A stretch of DNA of 64,000 nt from NCBI RefSeq assembly GCF_026262505.1, contig NC_067208.1, forward strand, positions 3,171,962 through 3,235,961, written 5' to 3'. Shown piece after piece: positions 12,486 through 23,504 of this stretch. The first letter of the stretch is position 1; each line of letters starts with the position of its first letter. This DNA comes from Trichomonas vaginalis G3 (taxonomy: Eukaryota > Parabasalia > Trichomonadida > Trichomonadidae). Under the pieces are notes generated by a model. The model was not told the origin of the DNA. It searched no databases and saw only the letters and a program-made list of their open reading frames with translations. Both the position numbers and the translations under genes were made by a program.

Positions 12486-13044
12486 ATGTCATTTCCGAAA
12501 ATAGAAGCGTGAGTGTTTCAAAAGGTTTAATGGCGGTGGCAGATGTGAAGTTAAATTCACCAACTCAAACAAACAGTCAAAGTGTTGTTGTCAATGTCAA
12601 AGACAGAGATGTTGAAGTGGGGAAACCATACGAAGACAAAGATGGTATAACAATTGTTCCTGTAAAAGAACAACATATCCTGAAGTTAACAGAGACTTAA
12701 GTTCTGTTGCAGATATTCGAAACGACTACCAACTGAAAGACAAACTTCAAACTCAGGAGAAGATTTGTCAAGCTTTAAGTATAATGTTAAACTTGGTCGA
12801 ACACAACCCTGTAAAAGTGAACTCATATGTCATTGCACCTCATGAAGTTTTGAAAGAACTATTGAAACTTTTGACAGAGGCAGACGATATAAACATCAAA
12901 GAAATAGAACCGACATTAGTTGCTGTGGTGTTTCATATAATGTCATTGACAAGATATACGTTATGAAAGGAGGTGAAACGTTGAACTTAAAGTATAGTTT
13001 CCCAGACGTCATAAAAATATTTGACGACCACAACATTTCATTAA
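12486..13044 (+). pseudogene. Copy 1: unknown gene between capsid candidates (fossil)
   Basis: Counterpart of the 187-residue open frame of copy 2 at 40084-40647. It shares the segments VKLNSPTQTNSQS, VNVKDRDVEVGKPY and LNLVEHNPVKVNSYV. The N-terminal third is beta-rich, the middle is a short predicted coiled coil (DYQQLKDKLQTQEK). Position between the major and minor capsid candidates suggests a virion or assembly role, but nothing in the sequence names one. Broken in this copy. Confidence 0.6.
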
Positions 13045-13061
13045 AATTTATTTGCTAAGTA

Positions 13062-13862
13062 AATGGCAGAAGATATAATGGTTTATACTATTACGACTAA
13101 AAACCCTGAGTCATATAATTCTATAACAACAAACTTACAAAGTCCTCAAGGACGATATTGTAAACTAACTTAAACACAATGACGACTAAAGCCTGTTTTG
13201 CTCTTTTGACACCAGAAGACTTTATTGTTGTGAATGGTAAAAAATACTCCTTTGAAGATACTTACTCAGATATACCACCAACAGGTTTTGTTGACTTATT
13301 TAATACTTTAAGTACGGGTGTAACATGTGCTGCAACTAGAGCAGGTTTCATTATGTTTGGATGTCCGACTGAGTTTACTATAAACGATATGAGCTATAAT
13401 ACAAAACTTATTTCTGGTTTTTACTACCAACAGTTTCCTATAACAGGAAAAGGTGTCATACAAGGAATGTCTATTCCATTGACATTAAGCACACCAATCT
13501 TATATATTATTGTTTCAAACTTAGGTTCAAAGTGTTATTCGAATGTCGACAGAAACTATTATGACCAAAAGATACTTATGCGTATAAACAATACTTTCTC
13601 TGCTGGTTTGCCTATTGTTCATTCGAATGCAGAATTTTCAACCTTAGTGAACTCAAACACTTTGGCAAGTATAACGTTGACATTAGTTGACGCAAACTTT
13701 GTTCCTGTAAAACTTTTATGTCCTATGTATTTGTCAATGACGGCAGAAAGTTTCGAATTGGAAGATGCAACTGGTGAAAGTATTGTATTACAAGAACAAC
13801 TTCAACAACAAATAGCTCAAGAACAACAAATGCAACAAATGCAACAACAAAGTCAAGAATAA
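13062..13862 (+). pseudogene. Copy 1: penton-like minor capsid candidate (fossil)
   Basis: About 255-265 codons, nearly all beta-pattern with a single-jelly-roll size, e.g. PTGFVDLFNTLSTGVTCAAT and SGFYYQQFPITGKGVI, ending in a Q-rich tail (LQQQIAQEQQMQQMQQQ). In Polintons, Polinton-like viruses and virophages the penton gene sits beside the major capsid gene, as here, separated by one small gene. The call rests on size, fold pattern and position. Broken in this copy, though most of the length stays readable. Confidence 0.6.
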
Positions 13863-13891
13863 AAAAAATATTTTTTTTTATTTTTATAAAA

Positions 13892-15190
13892 ATGTACAGA
13901 ATAGATGTTTCAGATTTTTATGACTTCCAAGCATTCAGAAATATGTGTCCATTTCGAGACTATAACAAAGCAGTCGAGAATTTGAAACGTTTAGTCATTT
14001 ATGTCGACTCTGCCCAGAATGTTATGTCATGAAAGAATGGGATGTAGTCTTTAACAAACCTAAAGCGACAATAGTTTCAGAACAAGAATGTAGACAGAAA
14101 CTTAAGAAAATAAAAGTTGTACAAGTTGGCATGAAGATGTTAGATGCTTGGGATATCTGATTGTCAAAGTTAGAAGATTTTTCAGTTCGAGGTATAAAGT
14201 TCTATACACCTTCTCCAAACTTCTATTCTATCTTCACTGGATATAAATACGAACAAGTAGAATGGAAAGAAAATATTATAGAAGCTTGGTTTAGACCATG
14301 TCAAAGAAATTATATGCAATGGAAACGAAAGAGTCTATGAGTATATCTTATGTTGGTTTGCAAACATCTTACAACATCCAAGTGCTAAGAATGAAACTGC
14401 TCTCATTATAATTGGAAACAAGGAACTGGTAAGAAACATTCTTTACAGATATTTTGTGCAAACTGTTAGAAGGCTATTCGAACCCGAATATGACAAACTT
14501 AGAAAACATCTGTGGCAAGTTTAACTCCTCAATAGAGAATATGAAACTTATAGTTTGCAATGAACTTCAAAGTATAGATACAACAAAAGTTTTGAACTCA
14601 GATGCTTTGAAGAGTCTTATAACAGACAAAGTTGGAGTTGTTGAAAGAAATATAAAGACCAAAGAGTTTGTGAAAATGTTGCAAACTTCATTATGGTTTC
14701 AAACAATTCTGTTCGATGAAGTTAGAAAGTTCTGACAGAAGATATGTAGTTGTCAGAACGTCAGAAGCTCATATGCAAGATACAGAATATTTTGACGACT
14801 TAGCAGAAACTTTGACATCTGACTTTTACAACCACTTGTTCTCATATTTTATGACATTAGATATTTCTAAGTTCAATCCAAGACAAATTCCACATACCGA
14901 AGAGAGACAAACATTGTTAGAAGCAAACAAGAGTGTATATGAACTGTTCATAGATGAAACTGACTTTGAGTGTTTAGATGAAAGGTCATTGTACGATTCG
15001 TATAAACAATATTGTCAAGATATGGTTATATGACAGCGTCTAAACGAACATTCTTGGCAAATGTCAAAAGTCTTTTAGACGTACAGAAATGTGTATATAC
15101 AAAGAAAAATTTTCTGAGTAAATTTAAAAAAATATTTTTTTATCCGATAGAAAAGATTGGCAAAATTCATCTCAGTAAACAAGTACATGT
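13892..15190 (+). pseudogene. Copy 1: SF3 (D5-like) helicase (fossil)
   Basis: The region opens with MYRIDVSDF. Further on it has a P-loop-like strand (ETALIIIG) and, about 50 residues later, IVCNELQSID, the Walker B-type strand of superfamily 3 helicases, followed by LKSLITDKVGVVERN and RRYVVVRTSEA, which fit the later SF3 motifs. SF3 helicases with D5-type N-termini drive replication in virophages, Polinton-like viruses and giant viruses. Here the gene takes the place where a Maverick would be expected to rely on DNA polymerase B, which I cannot find. Broken in this copy. Confidence 0.7.
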
Positions 15191-15570
15191 CAGGACTTAA
15201 AGAAGAACTAGACCCATTCACATATTGAATGTTTACTTCTACATTTTGAAAAGTCTTCATTCAGCAAAGTTTGGAACATCGAACCAGTTAAGTTTGCTAT
15301 TGTGACTAAAAACGGTGCGAAATTTGAAGACTTAGACATAGAAGGTTTGTTAGCAGTCAAAGAAAGTTTTGACAGAAGGTTTTCAAACCTTAAAGAAGGC
15401 AAATACAAAACTTGTTATACCTTATGAACCAAAGAAAGCAGACGACTATGAATATTATGAGTCTAAGATAGTTGAAGTTCAAGGTAAATTGGGTAAAAAG
15501 ATTTAGAGTCTAGCCAGTGTTTGCTCCTAAAGAGGAAGAGAACATTGACATTGACCCAGAAATGTTCTAA
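15187..15570 (+). pseudogene. Copy 1: small unknown gene after the helicase (fossil)
   Basis: A region of about 125 codons begins at an ATG overlapping the helicase end and finishes with an acidic tail (EEENIDIDPEMF). Segments such as KFEDLDIEGLLAVKESFDRR indicate coding. No family recognised. The following minus-strand gene converges on it with only about 16 bases between the stops. Broken. Confidence 0.45.
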
Positions 15571-15586
15571 AAATAAAATTTTATTT

Positions 15587-16042
15587 TTACATGTCAAATT
15601 TCTTTTTCTTTCTGGCTCTGGTTCAGGTTCTTCTTCTCTTCTTCTACTTTCTTTTCTTTCTTTTCTTCTTCTTCTTTTTCTGGTGGAGTTATGTCAAATT
15701 TCTCCGAACCATATTTATGTAAAAGTTCTTTGTCCTTTAATAGCTCATCTATTCTGTTTTCTATTTCATCTCAAGAACAGCGCATGTGTCTTCTTTGCAT
15801 TCTAAGAAATTTTGTTGACTTCATCTTCTCCAATCGGCGTCATCTCTGTCAACAAGTCTGTCATTGACAAAATTTTAAGACTTCTCTGCTTAATGTTTTT
15901 ATGGTTCTTGTTTCATATTCCCAGAAACAGAACTTTAGAACAAATTCCCTTTCTTGTTTACACTATGTAAGATTTTATGGTCGACAGATGTTTTGCTGTC
16001 AAAAAGTTTGTCTCGAATATAGATAGCGAAATCGCTAGACAT
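15587..16042 (-). pseudogene. Copy 1: small minus-strand gene with E/K-rich tail (fossil)
   Basis: Begins at an ATG (SSDFAIYIRDKLF) 36 bases from the divergent start of the packaging ATPase, and ends in a low-complexity E/K/S/P tail (EKEEEKKES). The interval to the ATPase holds the AGATAAAAATTTTAA-type spacer seen at other starts of this element. Function unknown. Broken. Confidence 0.5.
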
Positions 16043-16077
16043 TTTCTAAAAGATAAAAATTTTAATTTTCTAAAAAT
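16043..16077. promoter_or_regulatory. Bidirectional start spacer (TTTTTATC-type motif)
   Basis: A 35-bp A+T-only spacer between two divergent starts, containing TAAAAGATAAAAATTTTAA. Equivalent spacers lie at 12468-12485, 24703-24719, 27098-27116 and, in copy 2, 40066-40083, 44941-44956 and 47314-47332. The shared core reads TTTTTAT or its complement 5-25 bases before the ATG. A promoter role is inference. Confidence 0.5.
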
Positions 16078-16949
16078 ATGTTAGAAAAAAAGTTTGCTGA
16101 CATTGACAAGAAATTTGAGAATGTTTTAAACAAGAACAAGAGGAAGTTAGAAAATGCTCAGATAAAACCTATACATGACAAGTTCTTATTTGCTCAGAAT
16201 GGTATAACAGGTCTAATTGCACCACCTGGGTCGGGTAAGACTTTCACTTATCTTAAAATGGCTGCACAACAACAAGAACTAGATGAGAAGAACCCATTCT
16301 ATGAGTTAGTGTCATTTGTAGTACTCTGGTCAATTTGACCAAACCGTCAATTCGTTCAAAGATATTATAAAGAAGTCTAAGTTAGTATGTATAAAGGATA
16401 CTGAGTTGTTAGATTGGATAAAGAAGTACCAAAGAAGAGTTTTGAATATAATGCTATAAATGAGTATATAAATTCTAAGTTCAAAGACCCAAATGAGGAA
16501 ATGCAGAGAATATTAGAGAAGAAACACTTCAGAAACAAACAGAAAGAGATAGAATACATTTCGAAGAAATTGCAATCTTACGATTGGAAGACATACCCTC
16601 ATAGGTGTCTTCTTATCTTAGATGACTTTGCTTTCATTCCTTTGCTTAAGAATAGAGAACAAGATATGTGTCGAATCTTAAGAAGCTCAGACACTTTAAC
16701 ATCTCAGTCGTAATATGTGTACAGACAGCAAAGAGTTTAAGTAAGGATGTTAAAAGAATACTTACTGACATTATACTTTTCCCCGGATTGTCCGAAGACG
16801 ATTTCATGGAACTTATGAAAGAGTCCATGGCAGGTAAGTTTGACAGACATGAACTATGGGAGAAGTACAAAGTCATACAAGACCCTCATACTTCTTTCAG
16901 AATTCATATCTACGCGAACAAAGTTCAAATTGTAAAAAGTCAAGCTTGA
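16078..16949 (+). pseudogene. Copy 1: A32-type genome-packaging ATPase (fossil)
   Basis: Shows the FtsK/HerA-superfamily order: Walker A APPGSGKTF near 16230, Walker B CLLILDDFAF near 16615, then ISVVICVQTAKSLSKD, the sensor-like strand typical of poxvirus A32-like ATPases, and DIILFPGLSEDDF. Family members pump the genome into preformed capsids, which fits the capsid candidates upstream. About 290 codons, normal for the family. Only copy 1 shows it, since copy 2 has an assembly gap in this arm. Broken. Confidence 0.8.
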
Positions 16950-17787
16950 AAAATAAAGAGTTCATTTACTCTACTTGTTTGAAGTTGTCAAAATACTCTG
17001 TTATTTTTTCTTTCAGTAGCGGTAAGTCTTCTTTGAAGGTAAAAATTGTACAACCTTTCATATCATAGTGTGTTTGAGGTAACGTATCTTGAACTATTTT
17101 TTCACATCTTCATTCGGTGTCATTGAAATCGGTAAGTTTTCGCGATAGAACCAATTTCTGTCAGATTTGTAAATCTTAGCAAGGTCGTAAAAGCTTTTGT
17201 TGTTTCTTCTGACTAAATGCAACATAACCATATCTTTATCTTCTTCTTTCTCAACTCTTCAGTATAAATCATATACTTATAGTTCTTTTTTCCTTTCCTT
17301 TGGTACTGAACGTGGTATTCTTTTCTGAATGCTTTTGTCTTTTGCTTCAATGACTTCATCTTTTGCTTGAAGTTTCTTTTCCATCTCTTCACTTCTTGTC
17401 TATGAATTTCGTCAAGAAGTCTGTAAATATACCAAGCATAACGAGGCGAAGCCACATTGCAACAGCATTTACAAGAAGTCTATGTACATACCAACCTCTC
17501 AAACCATTTGGCAAATTTTTACGATTTTCATGAGTTTTAGGCGACCCCGAAAAAAGTCGGTCTCGCTGTGCTTCGCTCAAAAGTTCTTGTGTGCTTTGGT
17601 TTTTGAACCAATCGTCTGTATGTTTGGTATCTGGAGCAAACATGCTGTCAAAATACTTTGCATTTGGTACATATCGTCTTTGACCGAACGAATGAGACGG
17701 AGTTGTTTGTTAAACTGTATGTACTCGTATTCTTCATTTATGGCTTCATGGACTATAACTGTTGTTGTGTTTCTCTGTTGTTGACAT
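16950..17787 (-). pseudogene. Copy 1: unknown minus-strand gene (fossil)
   Basis: A region of about 270 codons starting with STTEKHNN at an ATG. Readable parts include a KHTDDWFKNQSTQELLSEAQ segment and a strongly basic K/R-rich stretch (KRWKRNFKQKMKSLKQKTK) which may bind nucleic acid. It converges on the packaging ATPase. Upstream lies TACATACAAAATAAAAAAAT followed by a sequence block that recurs near 19660 and 20990. Family unknown. Broken. Confidence 0.45.
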
Positions 17788-17860
17788 ATCTGTCTTTACA
17801 TACAAAATAAAAAAATAAATAAAAATAAAACTAACTTTATTTTTTTCTATCTTAAGGAAA

Positions 17861-18077
17861 TTCACTGTTTTCATAGAGTTTTGGCGACTACGTTTTTTTA
17901 CGTACTCGCTGTTCTTCACTGTTTTCATAGAGTTTTGGCGACTACGTTTTTTTACGTACTCGCTGTTCTTCACTGTTTTCATAGAGTTTTGGCGACTACG
18001 TTTTTTTACGTACTCGCTGTTCTTCACTGTTTTCATAGAGTTTTGGCGACTAAGTTTTTTTACCTACTCGCTGTTCT
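17861..18077. repeat. 54-bp tandem repeat, four units
   Basis: Units starting TTCACTGTTTTCATAGAG at 17861, 17915, 17969 and 18023. The first three are identical; the fourth has two changes. Each unit contains the palindrome-like TACGTTTTTTTACGTA. It sits upstream of the minus-strand gene ending at 16950 and at the left edge of the inverted-repeat hub. Confidence 0.9.
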
Positions 18078-18702
18078 TCATGATTTTCGTACGGAATCTC
18101 TTCTCTCGGTTTTCCGAGGGAAGCAATCTTATACCATTTTACTCAGATTTTTGTGCTGAATTCAGCAAAAATATATTTTAGGGTAGAAGGTTAGATCTAA
18201 CCTGTTTTCTAACCTGTTTTCTACCCTCATGATTTTCATGATTTCATCGTACATGTTTTGTCAAGACTTCTTCGTACATGTTTTGTCAAGACTTCTTCGT
18301 ACATGTTTTGTCAAGACTTCTTCGTAAATGTTTTGTCAAGACTTCTTCATCGTAATGAGCGTATATGTTTTGTCAAGACTTCTTCGTAAATGTTTTGTCA
18401 AACATGAACGTATATGTTTTGTCAAGACTTCTTCATCGTAATGAGCGTAAATCAGACAAAAATAATGTTTTAGGGTAGAGGTTAGATCTAACCTCATTTC
18501 TACCTCCTTTCTACCCCAGTTATTTTATAAGCGTTTTACATGGTAAACGTTATTTTTTAAATTTTGTGAAAACTCAACGGTTTGACACATGCCTAAAAAT
18601 TATTTTACTCAGAATTTTGTTGCTGAATTCAGCAAAAAATAATGTTTAGGGTAGAAGGTTAGATCTAACCTGTTTTCTACCCTCTTTTCTACCCCAGTTA
18701 TT

Positions 18703-19643
18703 TTATAAGCGTTTTACATGGTAAACGTTATGAATTCGTGAGACTTTAAACAGTTTTGTAGCCTCTATTTCTTCTTTTAGTACATCGAATGTTTTAACAA
18801 TGCCGAAAGTTTCTTTATACTTCTTCTTGACGTCAGATAGAAGGAAATCTTCTGCTGTTGGATAGTTTTTGTTCAGAAATTCTAACATGTCCATTTTATC
18901 TTCTGCTGGTTTTTTCTGCTTCTTTCTTTAAGTCTGCATAGTCGTTTCTCATACGTTCTATCTCTTTGACGGAGTAGTTATATCTCCTCATTGCTGCTTT
19001 ACATTTAGAACATTGCGGGTTCATTTTTGCGTATATATTCTGAAACCTTACCTGCTAAAACAACTAAAGCGTCAATTGCTCTCTTCATCTCAAACATAGC
19101 GGGTCTTATTTGTTTGTTCCATACCTTACCTCTTCTATCTTGATCTCTTATCTGCCATACACATTCAGCAACTAACGAAACAAAGTTGTCGTAGGTCTTA
19201 AATTCTTCAGATTTATATATGTCAGAAACATTCTTTTATACCATGTCGCAATCTTTGTCCATAACCTTATGGTTGCAATGAAATCCTAGAAACTCATAGT
19301 TTACCTTTCGTATGAACTTCTTTATTTCTACTGAGTCAGTTGGTTTCACTTCTATTTCGTCGAATTCAGGAATAGTGAGTTTTTGTTGTTGGATTTCAGG
19401 TAGTTTAGGCAAATGGTCAATAATGTCCTCCATTTCATAAAGATACTGTTCATTTGTTTCATCTTTCGCACTACAGTCTAAATTACTTGTTAAAAGTTCT
19501 TGCTTTATCTTCTGGATTTTTGTTTCGAAAGTATATGAAGAAGGAATGAAGCTTTTCATCTCTACTAACATAGATGTTGGATTCATGACTAAAGAGTTTG
19601 GTGCTGTAGTTGTTTGTATTGCTGTTGTGCCGATTGTTGACAT
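18703..19643 (-). pseudogene. Copy 1: unknown gene at the centre of the inverted-repeat hub (fossil)
   Basis: Starts at an ATG (STIGTTAIQTTTAPN) and shows an E/K/I-rich body, e.g. MEDIIDHLPKLPEIQQQK and VSLVAECVWQIRDQDRR, and a C-terminal part with YPTAEDFLLSDVKKKYKETF. The segment FHCNHKVMDKDCDM with several C and H residues may bind a metal. No family recognised. It lies between the two arms of the inverted-repeat hub, and the upstream block ATACAAAATAAAAAAAATAA is the same as that in front of the gene starting at 17787. Broken. Confidence 0.45.
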
Positions 19644-20309
19644 TTTTATTTTTTTATACAAAATAAAAAAAATAAAAAAAAATAAAACTAACTTTATTTT
19701 TTATTTCGGGAAAATTCATGAAAATTCAAGAGGGTAGAAAAGAGGGTAGAAAACAGGTTAGATCTAACCATCTACCCTAAATTATATTTTTGGGTCCTTT
19801 ACACTCATTACGAAGAAGTCTTGACAAAACATTTACGAAGAAGTCTTGACAAAACATGTACGTTCATTACGATGAAGTTTTGACAAAACATTTACGATGA
19901 AGTCTTGACAAAACATTTACGTTCATGTTTGACAAAACATTTACGAAGAAGTCTTGACAAAACATTTACGCTCATTACGATGAAGAAGTCTTGACAAAGC
20001 ATGTACGAAGAAGTTTTGACAAAACATTTACGATGAAATCATGACAAATCATTTACGCTCATTACGATGAAGAAGTCTTGACAAAGCATGTACGTTCATG
20101 TTTGACAAAACATTTACGAAGAAGTCTTGACAAAGCATGTACGTTCATGTTTGACAAAACATTTACGAAGAAGTTTTGACAAAACATTTACGATGAAGTT
20201 TTGACAAAACATTTACGCTCATTACGATGAAGAAGTCATGAAAATTCAAGAGGGTAGAAAACAGGTGAGAAAACAGGTTAGATCTAACCATCTACCCTAA
20301 ACATTATTT

Positions 20310-20516
20310 TTGCTGAATTCAGCAACAAAATGAACGAGGTCAGGATGTATGTAAATACATTTGAATTCATTCATAACACCCTTAGTAAGCTCATAAAATG
20401 CTTGTTTTGAGGTCGAGCCACTTTTGGCTCCACCGTATTCTTTCAACCAAAACTCAAGAATTTCCTGCATGAATTTTGTATAAAAAGCAACCGTCGGAAT
20501 TCAGACTGTTGCTATA
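20310..20516 (-). pseudogene. Copy 1: short coding remnant within the hub (fossil)
   Basis: The minus strand reads EILEFWLKEYGGAKSGSTS and FYELTKGVMNEFKCIYIHPD in one frame, clearly coding in character and flanked on both sides by repeat arrays. It is a fragment; I cannot name the family. Confidence 0.4.
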
Positions 20517-20676
20517 TTCTTCACAAAACATTTACGCTCATTACGATGAAGAAGTCTTGACAAAACATGTACGATTGAAGTCATGACAAAACATATACGA
20601 AGAAGTCTTGACAAAACATTTACGATGAAATCATGACAAAACATTTACCCGACATTCTCGTCAAATACAAAAAAAC

Positions 20677-20990
20677 GACACTTTTTCATTAGATAACTGT
20701 TATTTTTTGACGAAGTGAAGGTTGACACTTCGTCAAAAAAATCCCTGAAATCATATCTTTTATACAAAAAAATACAAAAAATGACACTTTTTCATTAGAT
20801 AACTGTTATTTTTTGACGAAGTGAAGGTTTGACACTTCGTCAAAAAAATCCCTGAAATCATATCTTTACATACAAAAAAATACAAAAAAATGACACTTTT
20901 TCATTAGATAACTGTTATTTTTTGACGAAGTGAAGGTTGACACTTCGTCAAAAAAAATCCCTGAAATCATATCTTACATACAAAAAAAAT
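20677..20990. repeat. Three ~106-109-bp repeats, each with a 15-bp-arm hairpin
   Basis: Units start GACACTTTTTCATTAGATAA at 20677, 20783 and 20892 (GACG or ATGACACT variants at the edges). Each contains TTTTTTGACGAAGTG and, 7-9 bases later, its reverse complement CACTTCGTCAAAAAA, then ATCCCTGAAATCATATC. The hairpin with its T-run could act as a bidirectional terminator or a replication structure. Confidence 0.85.
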
Positions 20991-21099
20991 ACAAAATAAA
21001 AACTAACTTTTTTTTTCTGTCTTAAGGAAATTCATGAAAATTCAAGAGGGTAGAAAACAGGTTAGAAAACAGGTTAGATCTAACCTTCTACCCTAAATT

Positions 21100-21440
21100 A
21101 TATTTTGGTCGGGAACAACTTTCTCTCAATTGGAGCTGTGGCATACTCTTTGCGTAAACGGTTCAGACCTTTCTTCGAACTCTTGGTCTCTCTTCGATTT
21201 TGGACTGAGATTGGAATTGCTGGGGTGGAGCTTGCTGGAACATCCAAGGTTGGGGAAGTAAGGCATAGGCAGAGGAGGGTAGTTCGGGAAGCCTTGTGGT
21301 GGGTAGTAACCTTGAGGTGGAAATTGGTAGTAATTTGGTGGAGGTACTTGCTGGAACTGAGCTTGCTGAGGAGACTGTTGTGGTTCTTTAGGTTCCTCTG
21401 TTTGGGAATGGACTGGGTTGGTGGACGTGGGACATTCGTT
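21100..21440 (-). pseudogene. Copy 1: P/Q/Y-rich minus-strand coding remnant (fossil)
   Basis: The minus strand reads a P/Q/Y-rich stretch (FPPQGYYPPQGFPNYPPLP) followed by a charged end. Proline- and tyrosine-rich tails of this kind occur in virion proteins, but the identity is unknown. The 22-bp array lies immediately upstream and may be part of the same gene. Confidence 0.4.
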
Positions 21441-21445
21441 TGTGT

Positions 21446-21760
21446 CCTGTCGGAAGGAAGAACTTTTCCTGTCGGAAGGAAAATTTTTTCCTGTTGGAAG
21501 GAAGAACTTTTCCTGTCGGAAGGAAGAACTTTTCCTGTTGGAAGGAAAATTTTTTCCTGTTGGAAGGAAAATTTTTTCCTGTTGGAAGGAAAATTTTTTC
21601 CTGTTGGAAGGAAAAACTTTTTCTGAAGTTCGACCAAAAAGTTCTCAATTTTCGAAAATTTGAATGGTTTACGGACGGACAACTGGAAGAGTTCTTCCTG
21701 TCGGAAGGAAAATTTTTTCCTGTTGTCGGGAAAATATTTTCCTGTCGGATGGAAGGACTC
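21446..21760. repeat. 22-bp palindromic array in a low-complexity coding region
   Basis: Eight contiguous 20-22-bp units of the form TTCCTGTYGGAAGGAARAWYT (21446-21625), then three more at about 21697-21755. The units contain GGAAAATTTTTTCC, which is self-complementary. All three minus-strand and two plus-strand frames stay open through it, so the coding strand cannot be told from the array alone. Confidence 0.8.
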
Positions 21761-22122
21761 GGAATGCCAGAAGGATTTGACGAGGCAATTTACCTAATTT
21801 AAATAAACGACTGCGTAAAAGACTACTTGCGCAAGGTCATGAAGCCCAAGGTCAAGTTCACCACTATTTCTGGAAGGGCTGTCTTGAATCTCGAGACTTC
21901 GACCGAAATTCCAATTCAAATACCAGACGGGACAGCCTACGACGACATAAGCAAGCAAAGAAGGAAGCCATTATAAAGTTCTTTGCCAAGCGTCCTTGGA
22001 TACTACTTCCAAACAGAGAGAGTCCAATTCCACGAATTATACAAATTCTCAGAGCACTGTTCCACTTCTCGGGTCAGCCGTTCTACATAACCTGTGAAGG
22101 CGACATCCAACCAGTTCAGTAA
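21750..22122 (+). pseudogene. Copy 1: unknown plus-strand coding remnant (fossil)
   Basis: Reads GLGMPEGFDEAIYLI and VKFTTISGRAVLNLET before ending in a P/Q-containing tail. G+C content is clearly higher than in neighbouring genes of the element (many C- and G-ending codons), so this piece may have a different origin. No family recognised. Broken. Confidence 0.4.
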
Positions 22123-22237
22123 ACCTTAACGTTTAACTGCACTTTTTTATGTTTTTTGTGAAAGTGTCAAAAATAAATTGTTTTCATGAGTTTTCTACGA
22201 TGTTAGAAAAAAATGTTATTTTCTAATATCTTCACAT

Positions 22238-23202
22238 TCAATACTTTTTCAGCACTTTTCCGTAGTTATATATGAAAGACAATTCGAGATAAAAGTCATA
22301 GTACAATGGAATAATATGTTGCACACCATTTGTTGTGAACCAAACTTGAAAGTCAGAGAAACTGTTACTAGGTGGTTCGTAGAATTTAGAAGCAAAGTCA
22401 TAAAAGTCCTTACCAATACATAGAAAACTATTGTTGCTTGAAACTGAAACTTGCATGACACATAACATTTTGAGGGTCAAACACGTTTCTATAAACTGTC
22501 AAATCTGCTGGTGGAAGTATAAATTGAAATGGACCATCTGGTGGTAATGGTTCGTTCTGGTTTAGTAACCGAGAAATTGTGCCCAAGAACGTTTGTCTAC
22601 TTTCCAAAATAAAAACTCTGTATCTCTTGGAGGGTTAATTTCAATCTTTTGAAATGAAACGGTGGAGTTCATCTTGTCATATTCTAGTTTCAGATAGTAT
22701 GTTCCATTTAGTAAAGAGTCGTATTTTTCTTGAAATTCCCAATAATATTTTTCATTTGAGTTTGAAAGTCATTTAGAGTTTTCTCAAGACTTTCGTCTGA
22801 ACGAACTGTAAAGATTCTCATTTCGTCAAATTTGTCTATTAGACCATCAGAACCTTTATACTGCCCATGAAAAATATACTGCGAACATAAATGCGTTAGT
22901 TCTATTTGAAAACAAAAACTCTTCTAAATCCTATTGCCTTTGCATCTGAAGGACTTTGAAGCCAACGAATTGGATAGTCAAACCTGTATACTCGGGATGA
23001 AATTTTTCATCTGAAATAGTCCTACCAGCATTTTGTAAAGATATAGTCTAACGGTTTGTATCTGCTACTTTTGTTTTTGTTTTTCAACCTGAAGCATTTA
23101 ATATATGTAAAAATATATTGTTTAAAATGGTATGCCATTTCATATTTCTCATCTAACAAAACAAGTTTCCCAACGGTCTTCTCCAACAAACTCAGCGTAC
23201 AT
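22238..23202 (-). pseudogene. Copy 1: paralogue A of the SFSDFQVWF gene pair (fossil)
   Basis: About 320 codons. Its C-terminal part shares NSFLC-x-DFYD, YEPPS, SDFQVWFTT, IIPLYYDFYLELSFIYNY with the plus-strand gene at 27117-27964. The N-terminal part (AEFVGKTVGKLV, KPLDYIFT) also lines up with TTKPLDELFTNVGQ of that gene. So the element carries two diverged copies of one gene on opposite strands. Function unknown; the dense aromatic C-terminus would suit a virion surface protein. Broken. Confidence 0.6.
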
Positions 23203-23246
23203 TTCAAATAAAATTAAAAAATGTCACTTTTTTTAAAAATAAATTT

Positions 23247-23496
23247 TTACTTCATGCAATGTTCACTAACATCGAAAGGCATGTCCATAAGACGTTCTTC
23301 TTCTAACCTCTCTAGTCTGTTTGGATAATTGGCACGTGCTGTTTCCAAATCCATTTCGTAGGTCAGACCAGCCAGTTTGTCATAGACTTTTATGGGTCTT
23401 CCCTTCCTATATTTAAAATTCTTCGAAACTCTCCAACCATATCTTTGTAACTCTGCTTTTATTCTAGCAGACTTCTATCCATTCTATATGGGGCAT
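23247..23496 (-). pseudogene. Copy 1: small basic gene (fossil)
   Basis: About 80 codons on the minus strand, with readable YGWRVSKNFKYRKGRPIKVY and NRLERLEEERLMDMPFDV. Upstream is the CATTTTTTATAAAAATAA start motif typical for the element. Not recognised. Broken. Confidence 0.45.
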
Positions 23497-23504
23497 TTTT
23501 TATA

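Larger units (their letters stand above)
18153..21095. repeat. Inverted-repeat hub of copy 1
   Basis: Six copies of the 14-bp palindrome GGTTAGATCTAACC occur, three on the left (near 18190, 18481, 18658) and three on the right (near 19765, 20279, 21072), with flanking GGGTAGAA/TTCTACCC blocks in opposite orientation on the two sides. Between them lie arrays of a ~25-bp unit, TGTTTTGTCAAGACTTCTTC on the left (18250-18450) and its reverse complement on the right (19805-20240 and 20515-20650), plus the palindrome GCTGAATTCAGC three times. The whole makes a 3-kb imperfect inverted repeat around the gene at 18703-19643. Replication origin, recombination site or packaging signal are all possible; none is shown. 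Confidence 0.85.

Noticed and set aside
18240-18460. Regular ~25-bp repeats that could suggest a CRISPR array
   Set aside because: The units are contiguous with no unique spacers, vary in length and are mirrored on the other side of the hub. The genome context is eukaryotic.
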